From: CAVVFX01 sp963747535
GTDB lineage: Bacteria; Acidobacteriota; Terriglobia; Bryobacterales; Bryobacteraceae
Length of the DNA stretch: 64,000 bases
Direction of reading: 5' to 3'
Assembly (NCBI GenBank): GCA_963747535.1
Contig: CAVVFX010000017.1
Span: 744,001-808,000, forward strand
The notes beneath the pieces are model-generated. The model searched no databases. It was given only the letters and a program-made list of their open reading frames with translations, and was not told where the DNA came from. Made by a program: the position numbers and the translations under genes. This document shows, one piece after another, positions 1-9,708 of this stretch (position 1 is its first letter; every line of letters starts with the position of its first letter).

Positions 1-108
1 GCTCAACTGTGGTAGCCGGATTGCACCCTGCCTAACTCCCGCTATTTCGTGACGCCGCTGCCCCCTGCAACTTCGGACACGAGGGGGGGTTGAAACGTAT
101 TACCATAG

Positions 109-3100
109 ATGGTTCACCCCGTGTCCTCTTTCCCTCGTTTTTTCAACCACTTCGCAGCTTCTTTGGACCGCCGTCTGGAAAGTCGGCCATCCGAACGCCG
201 CCAGCGACGACTGTGGCGGCTCGGTGCTCTCGGCCTCGCGACGCTTGCGTATCTTCCAGTGCTCTCTGCCGCAACGTTTACCGTCGGTGAAGGAGCGCCC
301 ACGCCGGAGATCACGTTCCTCTTCCAGGCTGCATGGAGCCAAAACGGCTTCAATAATCAAGGTGTCTACCCTGTCTCGGGCGTAAAAACTCTTCAAGTCG
401 GGACCGTCATAGGACTTTATCAGGAGTTTACGCCGTCTCTGCCGTACCCCCCTCTCTCGGGTCCCAGCGTTACATTAGGGCTGGTTATGCCCAACCAGAA
501 TGCCCCGGCGTCCAACACTGCGGTTCTTCAGGTTATGGCCAACGTCTATGCCTACTACAGTACGCTGGGGCTCGGCACTGTGGGCTTTCCTACTACCAAC
601 ACGCTGAACTGCCCCTCGGTCGGGCCCTCTGCCTGTACTTATCAGATTTTCAGCAACGACTACGCTCTGTTTGCCTACAACAACCCCCTGCCCAACGGAC
701 AAGCCTGCGAGTCGGGCGCTGACACCAATTGCGTCTATATGAAGGACCCGGAATACACCAAGTGGCAATCGCTGGGCGGCGTAAGTTCTTCCGTAGGCCT
801 TCCCATCAGCATCACCTCGACCATCACCGCATCGACCCTCACAACCGCTACGCAGCAGCTTTTCACCGGTGGGGCCTTCTATGGCATCACTTCGGGTAAC
901 AATACCGGCGGCTACTACGCGGTCACGCTTCCCATTTACACAACCTATGAGGGTGTGGAGGGGCCATTCGGCTCGCTTGGCTTGCCCACCTCGAACCAGC
1001 AGTCGCTTCCCGGTGGACTCTATCAGCAGACATTCGAAGGCGGAACCATCCAGTACACCGCCGGAAACACCCCGGTCATACTGCTTCCGGTTGCATCGAT
1101 TCAGATCGTCGGTCCGGAGAACTCTACTTCCGCTTTTTCCCTCAATCTCAACGCGACCGCTCAGTTGACGGCGCACGCCTACAGCATGAGCGGTGCCGCG
1201 ATCAGCGGCCGCCCGGTCACCTGGTCGGCCACCAACCCCTCGGTCTTGAGCCTCACCGCCAACGGAACTACAGCTACCGTGACGGGTATCGGCGGTGGAA
1301 CCTCGAACGTCACTGCGACGATTGGCGGAGTGGTGAGCACCGCCCTGCCGATTACCGTGAACGCGCCCTGCTGTACGATCGGGTATAGCGCTCCGGCTGC
1401 CGTCCAGACCGCCTTCCAGGACGCGCTTTCGCGCAACCAGGTAACAGTCAAAGCGCCCGTACCCGCCCCGGCACAAATTGTTGGCAACGGTTATATCCAG
1501 ATGATGACGCCAGTGGGGGCGACGCAGGCTATTCTCGTGGCGGAAGCCAATGGCAGCCCTCTCGCCTATGTTGTCAGCGGCGCAATCCTCGTGGCTTATC
1601 AGAACGCCGGTGGACCCTCTGGCCCCGCCGGCTATCCGACTTCGGATGTCACTCCGGCCGGCCGGCAGTTGTTTGCCAACGCGGCTATCGCCGGAAATCC
1701 GGCTTTCGTGGTTTCGGGACAGATTCTGACCAAATGGTCGTCGCTCGGGTACGAGACCGGCTCCCTCGGTCTTCCCACGGCGGCGGTTTCGCCGTTTACC
1801 TCCGCGCTCGGCGAGGCCGGACTGCAGCAGCCGTTTCAGAACGGAACCATCTTCGGAATCACCAGCGGACCTCATAGCGGCGGAACTTATGCGGTGAGTG
1901 GAGCGATTCTGACGCTCTACAACTCCCTCGGCGGACCCGCGGGAACCTACGGCGCTCCTCTCAGCGATCAAACCCTTACCGGCACGACCTACAGCCAGAC
2001 GTTCGAGAACGGCACTATCACTTACAGCGCCGGTGCCTCCGCTGCCGTAGGTCATCCCAATCCGCGAGTTCCTGCCATTTCCGCGTTCCCCGCATCCGGT
2101 GTGCCCGGTAGCCGTCTTCAACTGACTGTCTCCGGATTCGCGAACGGCGACACCGTAACGGTTTCGATCACGAACCAGCCCAGTTTCACCGTCACCCTTC
2201 CGCTTGGAGTTTTCACCTGGAACTACGTGATACCGGCGTCGGCTACCGTGGGCACCGTAAGCCTTCAGGCCGTCGACCCCGCGGGGGTTAGCGCCTTAGG
2301 GTCGTTCTCTATTCAGTCGACCGCCAGTCTGGGCGGCAAATTGACCATTGCGCAAGGCAACTCGCAGTCCGCTGGCGTGAGCGCTCTGCTGCCGCTGCCC
2401 CTTCAGGTGTCCGTCAAGGACTCGAGTGGCGATCCGATTCCCGGTGTTGCGGTTGCCTTCATCGCCTCTCCCGGCGCCTCGATTTCAGTTACCTCGGCGG
2501 TGACGGATCAGAGCGGCCACGCATCGACCACTTTGCGTCTGCCGTCGTCCGTCGGAATTGCCGAAGTTACCGCGCAGGCTCTGGGACAGTATGTCACCTT
2601 CGGAGCCCAGGCTGTTGCCGTGCCCGCCTTGAGTGTACCGGCCATGACCGCAACCAGCCAGAATCCGCTGGGTGCCGGGCCCGCGCTGATCTCGCAACAG
2701 GGCGCACTGATCACCTCTGCGGCCATGGTGCTCGCCTACTATCAGAATGCCGGACAATTCGCCTCGCCCAATGGTCAGGCCACGCCCGATACGTTGAACA
2801 AGTACTTGTCGAATTGCGGTTCAGGTTGCGACGGGTTTCTATCCAACTCTGCCAGCAGTGAACAGGTCGTCAACCTTTGGCGTCTCACGGGATTCAGCGG
2901 TGGTCTGACGGATATTTCGGTCGTCAGTCCCGATGCCTCAGGGTCGTATATCGGCCCCGTTCAGGCCCTTGTTGCCGGCGGATCTCCTGTTCTGGCATTT
3001 CTATCACTATCGGCTAACGGCGTTCCCGTGGGCGGTTCCACTGTAGTGGTTACAGGCGTGAACAGCGACGGCAGCCTGAGTCTGAACGATCCGAATCCGG

Positions 3101-4194
3101 TGTTGGCGCGCACCAATATGAACGATTACCTGAATGGGTTCCAGGCTGGCAGCACGACCTGGCGCGGTACCGTTATTTCCGCCGTGCAAATAATCGTCCA
3201 GCGGCCACTGGCGACGTCATTCATTCTCGCAGCCGTTTCGCAGCCCACCGTTGCTGCCGGTGGCGTGTCCCTCGATGTCGAATCGCCCGGCGGCGCTTGT
3301 GGCTCCGCTGTGGAAATCCCCGACGCGGCTACCATCGGCTCGACCAGTGCAGTGACCCTGCGTTCTTCGCGATTTATCTATTGCAGCGGCTCGAATTCTG
3401 CCTATCAGGCCAGTCTCAGGGCGACGGCCTCTTACCAGGCTTTTGTCGAGGGCGCGGGACTGGACAAAGACCTTTCGGGAGCGTCGCCGGCTGCCTACGC
3501 CCTGAGTTTCAACTCATCGGGGACCCTCACTGTAGCCCCTGAGACTGCATCGTTCACGGCCAATGGTGTCCTCAATGCTGCCACGTTTGTGTCGGGACTG
3601 GCGCCCGGCGGCCTGTTCAGCATCTTTGGCAACGGCCTTTCGGGACCGTCCGCAAAGACGACGGTGGCATTCGGCAATGAGAACGCCAACCTCATCCTGC
3701 AGAGCGATTTTCAACTCAATGGCCAAGTCCCGGGCGATCTGGCGCCCGGCAGCTATACCGTGACCGTTCAATCCGCATGGGGCTCCGCGTCGCAATCCGT
3801 CCCCGTGAGCCAGACCGCTCCGGGAATATTTGTAGTCTCCACCGAGTCCGGCGCCGCCACCGGCAACCGCACCGTAGGAGCGGTGATCAATCAGAACGGA
3901 ACGCTGAATGACCTGGGAACTCCCGCGAACCGCGGCGACGTCCTGACGGTATATTGTACGAATCTGGGTGCCGTGCAGCCGCAGGGTAACCTATATACCA
4001 CGGTAGCCCCGGTCACCGCCGTCCTGAATTCGGTGGAACTTCCTGTCGCGTTCTCGGGTTTAACACCTGGGTTCATTGGACTTTACCAGGTCAATGTGCC
4101 AATACCCGGAGGAACCTCTCCGGGAGCCAGTCTTAGCCTGACTCTAAAGGCGGCCGGCGTTGTGAGCAACACCGTAAACGTGGCGATTCAATGA
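109..4194 (+). CDS. Giant secreted LGFP/Ig-repeat protein with TIGR03437-like C-terminus
   Basis: A 1361-residue exported protein. After a long basic N-terminus a hydrophobic segment ending near LSAAT (about residue 55) looks like a signal peptide. Residues roughly 125-325 and 465-645 carry LGFP-like repeats (GTVGFPTTN, SLGLPTSN, PAGYPTSD, SLGLPTAA). Residues 330-415 resemble a BIG2 Ig domain and 740-837 an invasin-like Ig domain. Residues 847-1037 resemble a papain-like C39 fold, but the Cys and His expected for catalysis are absent. Residues 1147-1361 match the Solibacter C-terminal domain (GLAPGGLFSIFGNGLSG ... GFIGLYQVNVPIP). The ATG at 109 is the first usable in-frame start; no good Shine-Dalgarno precedes it, so the N-terminus may be slightly off. 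A surface adhesin or scaffold is likely; no enzymatic role can be read from the sequence. Confidence 0.75.
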   Translation: MVHPVSSFPRFFNHFAASLDRRLESRPSERRQRRLWRLGALGLATLAYLPVLSAATFTVGEGAPTPEITFLFQAAWSQNGFNNQGVYPVSGVKTLQVGTVIGLYQEFTPSLPYPPLSGPSVTLGLVMPNQNAPASNTAVLQVMANVYAYYSTLGLGTVGFPTTNTLNCPSVGPSACTYQIFSNDYALFAYNNPLPNGQACESGADTNCVYMKDPEYTKWQSLGGVSSSVGLPISITSTITASTLTTATQQLFTGGAFYGITSGNNTGGYYAVTLPIYTTYEGVEGPFGSLGLPTSNQQSLPGGLYQQTFEGGTIQYTAGNTPVILLPVASIQIVGPENSTSAFSLNLNATAQLTAHAYSMSGAAISGRPVTWSATNPSVLSLTANGTTATVTGIGGGTSNVTATIGGVVSTALPITVNAPCCTIGYSAPAAVQTAFQDALSRNQVTVKAPVPAPAQIVGNGYIQMMTPVGATQAILVAEANGSPLAYVVSGAILVAYQNAGGPSGPAGYPTSDVTPAGRQLFANAAIAGNPAFVVSGQILTKWSSLGYETGSLGLPTAAVSPFTSALGEAGLQQPFQNGTIFGITSGPHSGGTYAVSGAILTLYNSLGGPAGTYGAPLSDQTLTGTTYSQTFENGTITYSAGASAAVGHPNPRVPAISAFPASGVPGSRLQLTVSGFANGDTVTVSITNQPSFTVTLPLGVFTWNYVIPASATVGTVSLQAVDPAGVSALGSFSIQSTASLGGKLTIAQGNSQSAGVSALLPLPLQVSVKDSSGDPIPGVAVAFIASPGASISVTSAVTDQSGHASTTLRLPSSVGIAEVTAQALGQYVTFGAQAVAVPALSVPAMTATSQNPLGAGPALISQQGALITSAAMVLAYYQNAGQFASPNGQATPDTLNKYLSNCGSGCDGFLSNSASSEQVVNLWRLTGFSGGLTDISVVSPDASGSYIGPVQALVAGGSPVLAFLSLSANGVPVGGSTVVVTGVNSDGSLSLNDPNPVLARTNMNDYLNGFQAGSTTWRGTVISAVQIIVQRPLATSFILAAVSQPTVAAGGVSLDVESPGGACGSAVEIPDAATIGSTSAVTLRSSRFIYCSGSNSAYQASLRATASYQAFVEGAGLDKDLSGASPAAYALSFNSSGTLTVAPETASFTANGVLNAATFVSGLAPGGLFSIFGNGLSGPSAKTTVAFGNENANLILQSDFQLNGQVPGDLAPGSYTVTVQSAWGSASQSVPVSQTAPGIFVVSTESGAATGNRTVGAVINQNGTLNDLGTPANRGDVLTVYCTNLGAVQPQGNLYTTVAPVTAVLNSVELPVAFSGLTPGFIGLYQVNVPIPGGTSPGASLSLTLKAAGVVSNTVNVAIQ

Positions 4195-4617
4195 AAATTT
4201 CTAAATCCGGCCGCCAAACGATTGACAGTTGCAGCCCTAAACCGCTATCGTTGAAGGGCTAAGAGCGGTGGAAGGTGTACTGCATCGCCGGACATGTGTA
4301 AGAAGTAGAAGAATTTTGTTGACAACATTAGCTTTCTTCGTTGACAATAGTGTTCTGCGATCCTGTCCCGCTCGGAATTTTGATATTGATCCGGTGGGCT
4401 TAGTTGTTAGAAGTTAAAGATTCGGCCTAATTTAAGGTTGGACTAGCTCATCGGAGGATAGATTGTACGGCCCGGTTGCCCACTTGAGGGCTTCCGGTTA
4501 CTCCGCCCGACACGGAGAAGTTCCCCGGTTGTACAGCAAGATTTTTGTTGTAGCTTGAGGCTCAGGTTGGAAGAGAACTTCGACCGATTCACACACGACA
4601 ATTTCAAGGAGAAGGAA
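4195..4617. other. Long intergenic leader, no gene seen
   Basis: No credible coding region. Two TTGACA hexamers (4319-4324 and 4341-4346) lack a good -10 partner at normal spacing. A weak pair, TTGTTA (4404-4409) and TAATTT (4428-4433) with an 18-nt spacer, could start transcription and would leave a leader of about 180 nt containing three CCGGTT motifs (4480-4540). I recognise no riboswitch in it. Confidence 0.4.
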
Positions 4618-6348
4618 ATGGCAGATTTTCGCAAGATGTTTTTTGTGCTTGCCGCGCTCGTCATGATTATTGGCGCAGCGGTCCCGGCAAGCGCCCAGGT
4701 CCAATGCACGGCCTTCGTTGCCAACCAGCCGACTTTACGGCAGGAAGGTATTACGGAGCCTGCGGGTGACATTATCCTGAGCTGCTCGGGCACGCCTGTT
4801 GGAGCCCAGACTCAAACGCAGACGGTTTCTCTGTATGTGAGTGGTACTTCGATCACGAGCCGTCAGCTCTATACGGGCACTACGGTCCCGACCAGCATTC
4901 CCACAGAAGCCGCGTTGCTTATTAACGATTGTACTTCGATCTCCGGTACCTCACCGACCTACGGCACGTCCTGCGCTACCGCCGGCCCGGTTCAGGGTTT
5001 TCTGCAAAACGGAGCTCTTAGTTTTTCGGGCTTCCTGCTTCCGACCGCTTCACCGTTCCAGATTCGTCTTACCAACGTTCGTGTGAACGCCAACTCAGTA
5101 GCAGCTGGAACTTTCATCAACGGAACTGTCCTCGGGACCTTCCCGATTCAGAACCAGTCGAATTTGGTTCTGGGCGTTGCCCAGTCCAGCTTGAGCGTAG
5201 CTGTTGCCTCCACCAGCAACTTCGCCCAGTGCACTTCGACGACGACCAGCGGTTCGGTTGTCACCACTCTGACCGTCAAGGAATTGGTTAACACCGCATT
5301 CAAGTCTCCCAACGTAGTCACGGGCGCGGTAGGCGGCGTTAACAACAACACTCCCGGCCAGTGGTATCAAAGCACTCTCAATACAGAATCGCAGACGGTG
5401 CTCAGCAGCGTGCCGAGTACCTGGACCAATGCAGTCGGTTCAACTCCCGGTCAGGCTGACTCTGCGACCCGTATTCGTGTCAACTTCAGCAACATCCCCG
5501 CGGGCGTTACACTGACGCTGCCGGTCACTATCTGCGCCACGGCGACTTGCGGTACCGGTACACTCGCCAGCAGTGCGACGGCGACCACCAGCGGTGACGT
5601 TGGTAACTTCTCCCCGGCGAGCAGCAATATCACTTTGACCTCGTCCGGTTCTGTTACCTACCAGGTGACGGCCCAGAACGGCGCCGCTATCGATTCGTTC
5701 CTCGTGCCGATAACGGTCACTTACACTTACACTCCGCCGAGCACTCCGGCCGTGGGTACGATCCTCGTATCCGCGACCTATGCTCCGACTTCGGCAGAGG
5801 TCACCACGCTCAACCCGTCATTTGGTATCCCGCGCTTCGCCGATACATCGGTGCTGACGCCGGTTATCACCATCGCAGCCTGCCAGACCGACCTGATGTT
5901 CACTTTCTTGACCAACCAGGCTGGTTTTGACACCGGCTTCGAAATTGCCAACACCTCCACTGATCCGTTCGGTAGTGCGGCTCAGAATGGTACTTGCACA
6001 CTTAACTGGTACGGTTCTGGTCCAGCCGCAGGAACTGCGACAACCACTCCGTCGATTGCTTCCGGTAGTGCCTATACGAACTTGGTGTCGTCCGCTGCGG
6101 CCGGCTTCCAGGGCTATATGATTGCCGTTTGCAACTTCCAGTTCGGCCACGGCTTCGCCTTCATCAGCGATGGTTACGGTCAACCTGGACGCGGTCTGTC
6201 TCAGGGCTACATGGCCAATATCATCCCGACGCCTGGTATCACCAGCAGCGCCGTTTGCGGCACCACTGGTGTTCGTTGCGCGGTGGATGCTTCCGCCGCG
6301 GGTACCGCAATTGGCAGAAATGCCACGGGTGAGGCCCTCAACCAGTAG
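4618..6348 (+). CDS. Abundant-type secreted protein of unknown function
   Basis: Encodes 576 residues beginning MADFRKMFFVLAALVMIIGA with a clear signal peptide cleaved after ASAQ. The start is fixed by a strong AAGGAGAAGG ribosome site (4606-4615) just before the ATG. The mature protein is rich in Ser, Thr, Gly and Asn, beta-strand-like and nearly free of Lys. Cysteines occur in spaced pairs, and the tail contains FTFLTNQAGFDTGFEIANTS followed by a GTCTLNWYG motif. It stands alone with its own perfect terminator and a long leader, an arrangement typical of a highly expressed envelope protein. An S-layer-like or fibre subunit role is only inference. No enzymatic motif and no TIGR03437 domain are visible. 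Confidence 0.7.
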   Translation: MADFRKMFFVLAALVMIIGAAVPASAQVQCTAFVANQPTLRQEGITEPAGDIILSCSGTPVGAQTQTQTVSLYVSGTSITSRQLYTGTTVPTSIPTEAALLINDCTSISGTSPTYGTSCATAGPVQGFLQNGALSFSGFLLPTASPFQIRLTNVRVNANSVAAGTFINGTVLGTFPIQNQSNLVLGVAQSSLSVAVASTSNFAQCTSTTTSGSVVTTLTVKELVNTAFKSPNVVTGAVGGVNNNTPGQWYQSTLNTESQTVLSSVPSTWTNAVGSTPGQADSATRIRVNFSNIPAGVTLTLPVTICATATCGTGTLASSATATTSGDVGNFSPASSNITLTSSGSVTYQVTAQNGAAIDSFLVPITVTYTYTPPSTPAVGTILVSATYAPTSAEVTTLNPSFGIPRFADTSVLTPVITIAACQTDLMFTFLTNQAGFDTGFEIANTSTDPFGSAAQNGTCTLNWYGSGPAAGTATTTPSIASGSAYTNLVSSAAAGFQGYMIAVCNFQFGHGFAFISDGYGQPGRGLSQGYMANIIPTPGITSSAVCGTTGVRCAVDASAAGTAIGRNATGEALNQ

Positions 6349-6374
6349 TTTGATTAGCTAGTAGTTTGTTCGAG

Positions 6375-6404
6375 GGGGAGGAGCTTCGGCTCCTCCCCTT
6401 TTTT
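6375..6404 (+). terminator. Rho-independent terminator
   Basis: A perfect 10-bp stem (GGGGAGGAGC / GCTCCTCCCC) closed by a TTCG tetraloop is followed by six T residues, 26 bases after the stop of the preceding secreted protein. Confidence 0.95.
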
Positions 6405-6446
6405 ATTTGCAGCGACCCACGCGGAAGCGCGTCTGTATGCTGACGG

Positions 6447-6474
6447 TTGATCTCGGACGACCGAAAGCTATAAT
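6447..6474 (+). promoter_or_regulatory. Sigma-70-type promoter giving a nearly leaderless mRNA
   Basis: TTGATC (6447-6452), a 16-nt spacer and a perfect TATAAT (6469-6474). Initiation about 7 bases after the -10 box would fall near 6481, only about 5 bases before the ATG at 6487. No Shine-Dalgarno is visible, in line with leaderless translation. Confidence 0.65.
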
Positions 6475-6486
6475 TGTAGATAGCCC

Positions 6487-7290
6487 ATGCATCGCTTTCT
6501 GATACCTGTCCTCGTTGCGCTGACTCTCCACGGGCAGACGCCGGCTCCCAATCAGGCGCTGGATAAACCTCCGCAGGACGTGGACGATGCGCTACGCGCC
6601 CGCATCAAGCAGTTCTATGACTACCACGTTGCCGCCAAGTACCGGCAGGCGGAACAACTCATTTGCGAAGAGTCCAAGGACGATTTTTATGTCCTGAGCA
6701 AGCCCGAGCTGCATGGCTACAAAATCGGCAATATCGAATACTCCGAAAACTTCACGAAAGCGAAGGCGGTCATCGTCGGCGCCATGCCGGTACTGCTGGC
6801 GTGGGCAGGCGGGAAGATCATGGACATACCGTTTGCCAGTTTCTGGAAAATCGAAAATGGACAATGGTGCTGGTACTACAACAAAGAAGCTTCCCGGCAC
6901 ACTCCTTTCGGCGATGTCAAAACGCCACCGGATTCCAGCGGACCCAAGCCCACCGCTCTCCCGGAAATGCCGCATATTTCCCTCTCCGCCCTGCAGTCGG
7001 CGCTGAAGCTTGACCGGACTCACGTTGAGCTTTCCGGTGGCAAACCGGAAACCCTCAGAGTGACCAACACTCTGCCGGGTCTCGCCTCGCTGTCCATCTC
7101 TTGTCCGATTAAACCCATGTCCGAGGCTGGAATCACCGCGACCTTCGACAGGACAGAACTGAAGGGCAATGAGACCGCGATTCTCACGCTTACGGCCAAT
7201 CCGGAAACGCCAACTGGTGTTGTCCCTTTGCAGATCGCCATCTCACCCACGAACCAGGTCTTGAATTTTACCGTCAACATTTCGCACTAG
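6487..7290 (+). CDS. Small secreted two-domain protein, unknown function
   Basis: A 267-residue protein with a short signal peptide (MHRFLIPVLVALTLHGQ). Residues 30-150 form an alpha/beta domain (FYDYHVAAKYRQAEQLICEE ... FASFWKIENGQWCWYY) that resembles NTF2-like or nuclear-transport-factor folds in rhythm, although I cannot confirm the family. Residues 165-267 look like an Ig/BACON-type beta domain (RVTNTLPGLASLSISCP ... GVVPLQIAISP). It follows a terminator and has its own promoter, so it is monocistronic. A periplasmic binding or structural role is possible; no catalytic motif is visible. Confidence 0.65.
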   Translation: MHRFLIPVLVALTLHGQTPAPNQALDKPPQDVDDALRARIKQFYDYHVAAKYRQAEQLICEESKDDFYVLSKPELHGYKIGNIEYSENFTKAKAVIVGAMPVLLAWAGGKIMDIPFASFWKIENGQWCWYYNKEASRHTPFGDVKTPPDSSGPKPTALPEMPHISLSALQSALKLDRTHVELSGGKPETLRVTNTLPGLASLSISCPIKPMSEAGITATFDRTELKGNETAILTLTANPETPTGVVPLQIAISPTNQVLNFTVNISH

Positions 7291-7709
7291 ACACAACTCC
7301 TCAGCTCCTTACTCCCCGGCTCCGGATTGGGTAGTGAACATCCGCGCGCAGCGAATATGTTCGCCTCGGCGATTCTGGTCGGGTACACTTTCGGATGCCG
7401 TCAGTGCGAACAAAGCCCTCTTCCATATCGGACAAATCAGTCGTATTCGACACCGGTTCTGGAAAGGCGGTGATCAGCCAGAGTGGCGCTGCTGTTCGAG
7501 AAGTCAGGTCGCGCACCGTCCACGCCTGGCTCTCCGGAAACTGCTGCCAAACTTCGCTCGCGGCGTCAAAGGCGCAAGTTCCAGACACCTTCGACCGCGG
7601 TCTGCCCCGCGGTTAGCGGCTGAGTCGATAGCCATGGCAGCCCCGCGTAACCGGATCGACTGGCCGCGCAGGCGGGGACTTTCGGGCACTACACTAGTAG
7701 AAGTTCTTC
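7291..7709. other. Intergenic region, nothing recognised
   Basis: Short open frames occur on both strands here, but none has a ribosome site, signal peptide or recognisable domain. It must hold the promoter for the membrane/TPR gene starting at 7710; a TACACT at 7690-7695 is the only -10-like hexamer noticed. Confidence 0.4.
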
Positions 7710-9329
7710 GTGCCCAAAACGCGTTCCACTTCAACCAAGCCCCAGGACAAACAGCCCATCGCGCTCGGACCGGTTTCAATCAGCGATCTGGCCATCGGTC
7801 TCGTTTTGATTCTGGCGATCTCCGTGGTGTACTTCCAGGTGGGGCGCTTCGATTTCACCGCTTACGACGACAACGAGTATGTCACCGAGAATATTCACGT
7901 CCAGTCCGGCCTGACTCCCGAGAACATCAAGTGGGCGTTCACCGCAGTGGTCGTCTCCAACTGGATACCCGTGACGAATCTCTCGCATATGCTGGATTGC
8001 CAGTTCTTCCACCAGCAGAGCGGAATGCATCACCTGGTCAACGTCCTGTTCCACGCGCTCGCGAGCCTGTTGCTCTTCGCGTCGTTGAAGCGTGCCACCG
8101 GTGCACGCTGGCCCAGCGCGTTTGTAGCCCTTATCTTCGCGGTACATCCGCTGCACGTCGAATCGGTCGCCTGGATCGCCGAACGCAAGGATGTCCTCAG
8201 CGCCTGCTTCTGGTTCCTCGCGCTGTACGCCTATGTGCGCTACGTTGAGCGTCCCACCGTCCGTGCCTATCTTCTGATCGCTCTGGCGCTCGCGCTCGGA
8301 CTCATGTCCAAACCGATGCTGGTCACGTTTCCCTTCACGCTTCTCCTACTGGACGTCTGGCCGCTTCGCCGAACTCAGTTCCCCAGGACTTTGTGGGAGA
8401 AACTCCCCCTGTTCGCGCTGTCGGCCGCTGCCTCTTGTGTAACGTATTTCGTGCAGCGATCGACGGGAGCGCTCCAGACGCTTCCGTTGCCGCTGCGCAT
8501 CGGGAACGCCTTGATCTCCTACGTTGTTTACATCGGGCAAACGCTTTGGCCCACCCGGCTGGCGGTGATCTATCCTTACCAGAAATCGCTCACGATGTGG
8601 CACGCCGCGGCTGCCGCGACCGTTCTGTTGGCTGTTACTGTTGCCGTCATCTTTGCGTGGCGAACGCGTCCCTACCTGGCCGTGGGCTGGTTCTGGTATT
8701 TGGGAACGCTGGTTCCGGTCATCGGGCTGGTTCAGGTTGGCCAGCAGGCGCGGGCCGACCGATACATGTACATCCCGATGGTAGGTCTTCTGCTCATGCT
8801 CGCGTGGGGCGCCTCTGAGTTCCAGGCAAGATGGCCGAGGGCAAAGCTCGCGTGCATACTGGCCGCGGCCGCATGCTGTATCGCGTGCGTTGCTGCTGCG
8901 CGTGTTCAGACAGAGTACTGGCAGGATACGGGGACTCTTTTTGAGCGCGCTCTCGACTTGACGCAAGACAATTACATGGCGGAGTACACCCTCGGCAACT
9001 ACTTGATGAACTCGAGGCGCGAGTCGGAAGCGATACCCCATTTCGAGGCCGCTCTTCGCGTGGCGCCGAATTACGCTGAGGCGCACAACAATCTCGGAAT
9101 GGTGCTAGGCAACATTCCAGGCCGCATGCCGGAAGCGATTTCTCATTTCGAGGCCGCGATCCGGCTCAAGCCCGACCTGCTGCCGGCCCAACATAACCTC
9201 GCGGTGGCACTCGAGCAGATGCCCGGCAGGAGGTCGGAGGCCATCGCGCACTACGAGGTCATCGAGCGCCTTCAACCGAGCCCCGAGATTGCCGGCATCA
9301 TCAAGCGCTTGCGGGCGGAACAGAAGTAA
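7710..9329 (+). CDS. Multi-pass membrane protein with C-terminal TPRs (TMTC-like, putative GT-C glycosyltransferase)
   Basis: 539 residues from a GTG start. The N-terminal 400 residues contain about nine to eleven hydrophobic helices. Early motifs are FDFTAYDDNEYVTEN, where the acidic DD pair after helix 1 is the usual place for metal/donor contact in GT-C enzymes, and the loop motif HPLHVESVAWIAERKDVLS. Together these are characteristic of bacterial relatives of TMTC/protein O-mannosyltransferase-like proteins. Residues 410-530 contain three TPR units (EAIPHFEAALRVAPNYAEAH, EAISHFEAAIRLKPDLLPAQ, EAIAHYEVIERLQPSPEI). Likely role: inner-membrane transfer of a sugar from a lipid carrier to exported substrates. 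That role is family-based inference; no substrate clue exists nearby. Confidence 0.7.
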   Translation: MPKTRSTSTKPQDKQPIALGPVSISDLAIGLVLILAISVVYFQVGRFDFTAYDDNEYVTENIHVQSGLTPENIKWAFTAVVVSNWIPVTNLSHMLDCQFFHQQSGMHHLVNVLFHALASLLLFASLKRATGARWPSAFVALIFAVHPLHVESVAWIAERKDVLSACFWFLALYAYVRYVERPTVRAYLLIALALALGLMSKPMLVTFPFTLLLLDVWPLRRTQFPRTLWEKLPLFALSAAASCVTYFVQRSTGALQTLPLPLRIGNALISYVVYIGQTLWPTRLAVIYPYQKSLTMWHAAAAATVLLAVTVAVIFAWRTRPYLAVGWFWYLGTLVPVIGLVQVGQQARADRYMYIPMVGLLLMLAWGASEFQARWPRAKLACILAAAACCIACVAAARVQTEYWQDTGTLFERALDLTQDNYMAEYTLGNYLMNSRRESEAIPHFEAALRVAPNYAEAHNNLGMVLGNIPGRMPEAISHFEAAIRLKPDLLPAQHNLAVALEQMPGRRSEAIAHYEVIERLQPSPEIAGIIKRLRAEQK

Positions 9330-9670
9330 CGCGATCGGACGGCCGACGCGAACCCCGCTCGGGCGCTGGCGCCATGCGAGCGAAGACCTCCATTCGAATG
9401 TTTTTGAGTGTGGCAGTCGCCCACCCATCGAGGCGCGCGGTGTATACATTGCTGCCGAAACGATTCCGAGGTGAGTGCCACGCGAGATCCAGCGACCTCA
9501 ATCGACGGGAGCGCCGGACTCTCGAGGCACGCTCTGCAATCCCGACTTGAACGCGTTCGTCCGATCGTGAAACCGCGCCGGCATCCCGTTCGAAACGAAA
9601 TTTTACCGCGCCACCACCCCTCGTTCTTCCCTGCCGCGGACCCTCGATAGGACCCCTCTACATTTTTCTC
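9330..9670. other. Intergenic region without a recognised gene
   Basis: No open frame with coding character or ribosome site. The only structured sequence lies at its right end, where the promoter of the tiny Lys/Ala peptide begins. Confidence 0.4.
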
Positions 9671-9699
9671 TTGACTTTCTTCGCGAAGAACCTTATATA
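9671..9699 (+). promoter_or_regulatory. Strong sigma-70-type promoter of the 20-aa peptide unit
   Basis: TTGACT (9671-9676), exactly 17 nt of spacer, and TATATA (9694-9699). The region just upstream is T-rich. Predicted transcription start is about 9706, immediately before a perfect hairpin. Confidence 0.75.
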
Positions 9700-9708
9700 T
9701 GAATCACA

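Noticed and set aside
475..2121. 548-codon open frame on the - strand opposite the first giant gene
   Set aside because: Arg/Gly-rich translation with no domain or ribosome site; it is an antisense shadow of a gene with a clear signal peptide and known domains.
4319..4346. Two TTGACA hexamers as promoters
   Set aside because: No acceptable -10 element at 16-18 nt from either.
7334..8248. 304-codon + frame overlapping the start of the membrane/TPR gene
   Set aside because: Basic, low-complexity translation; the overlapping frame has membrane helices and family motifs.
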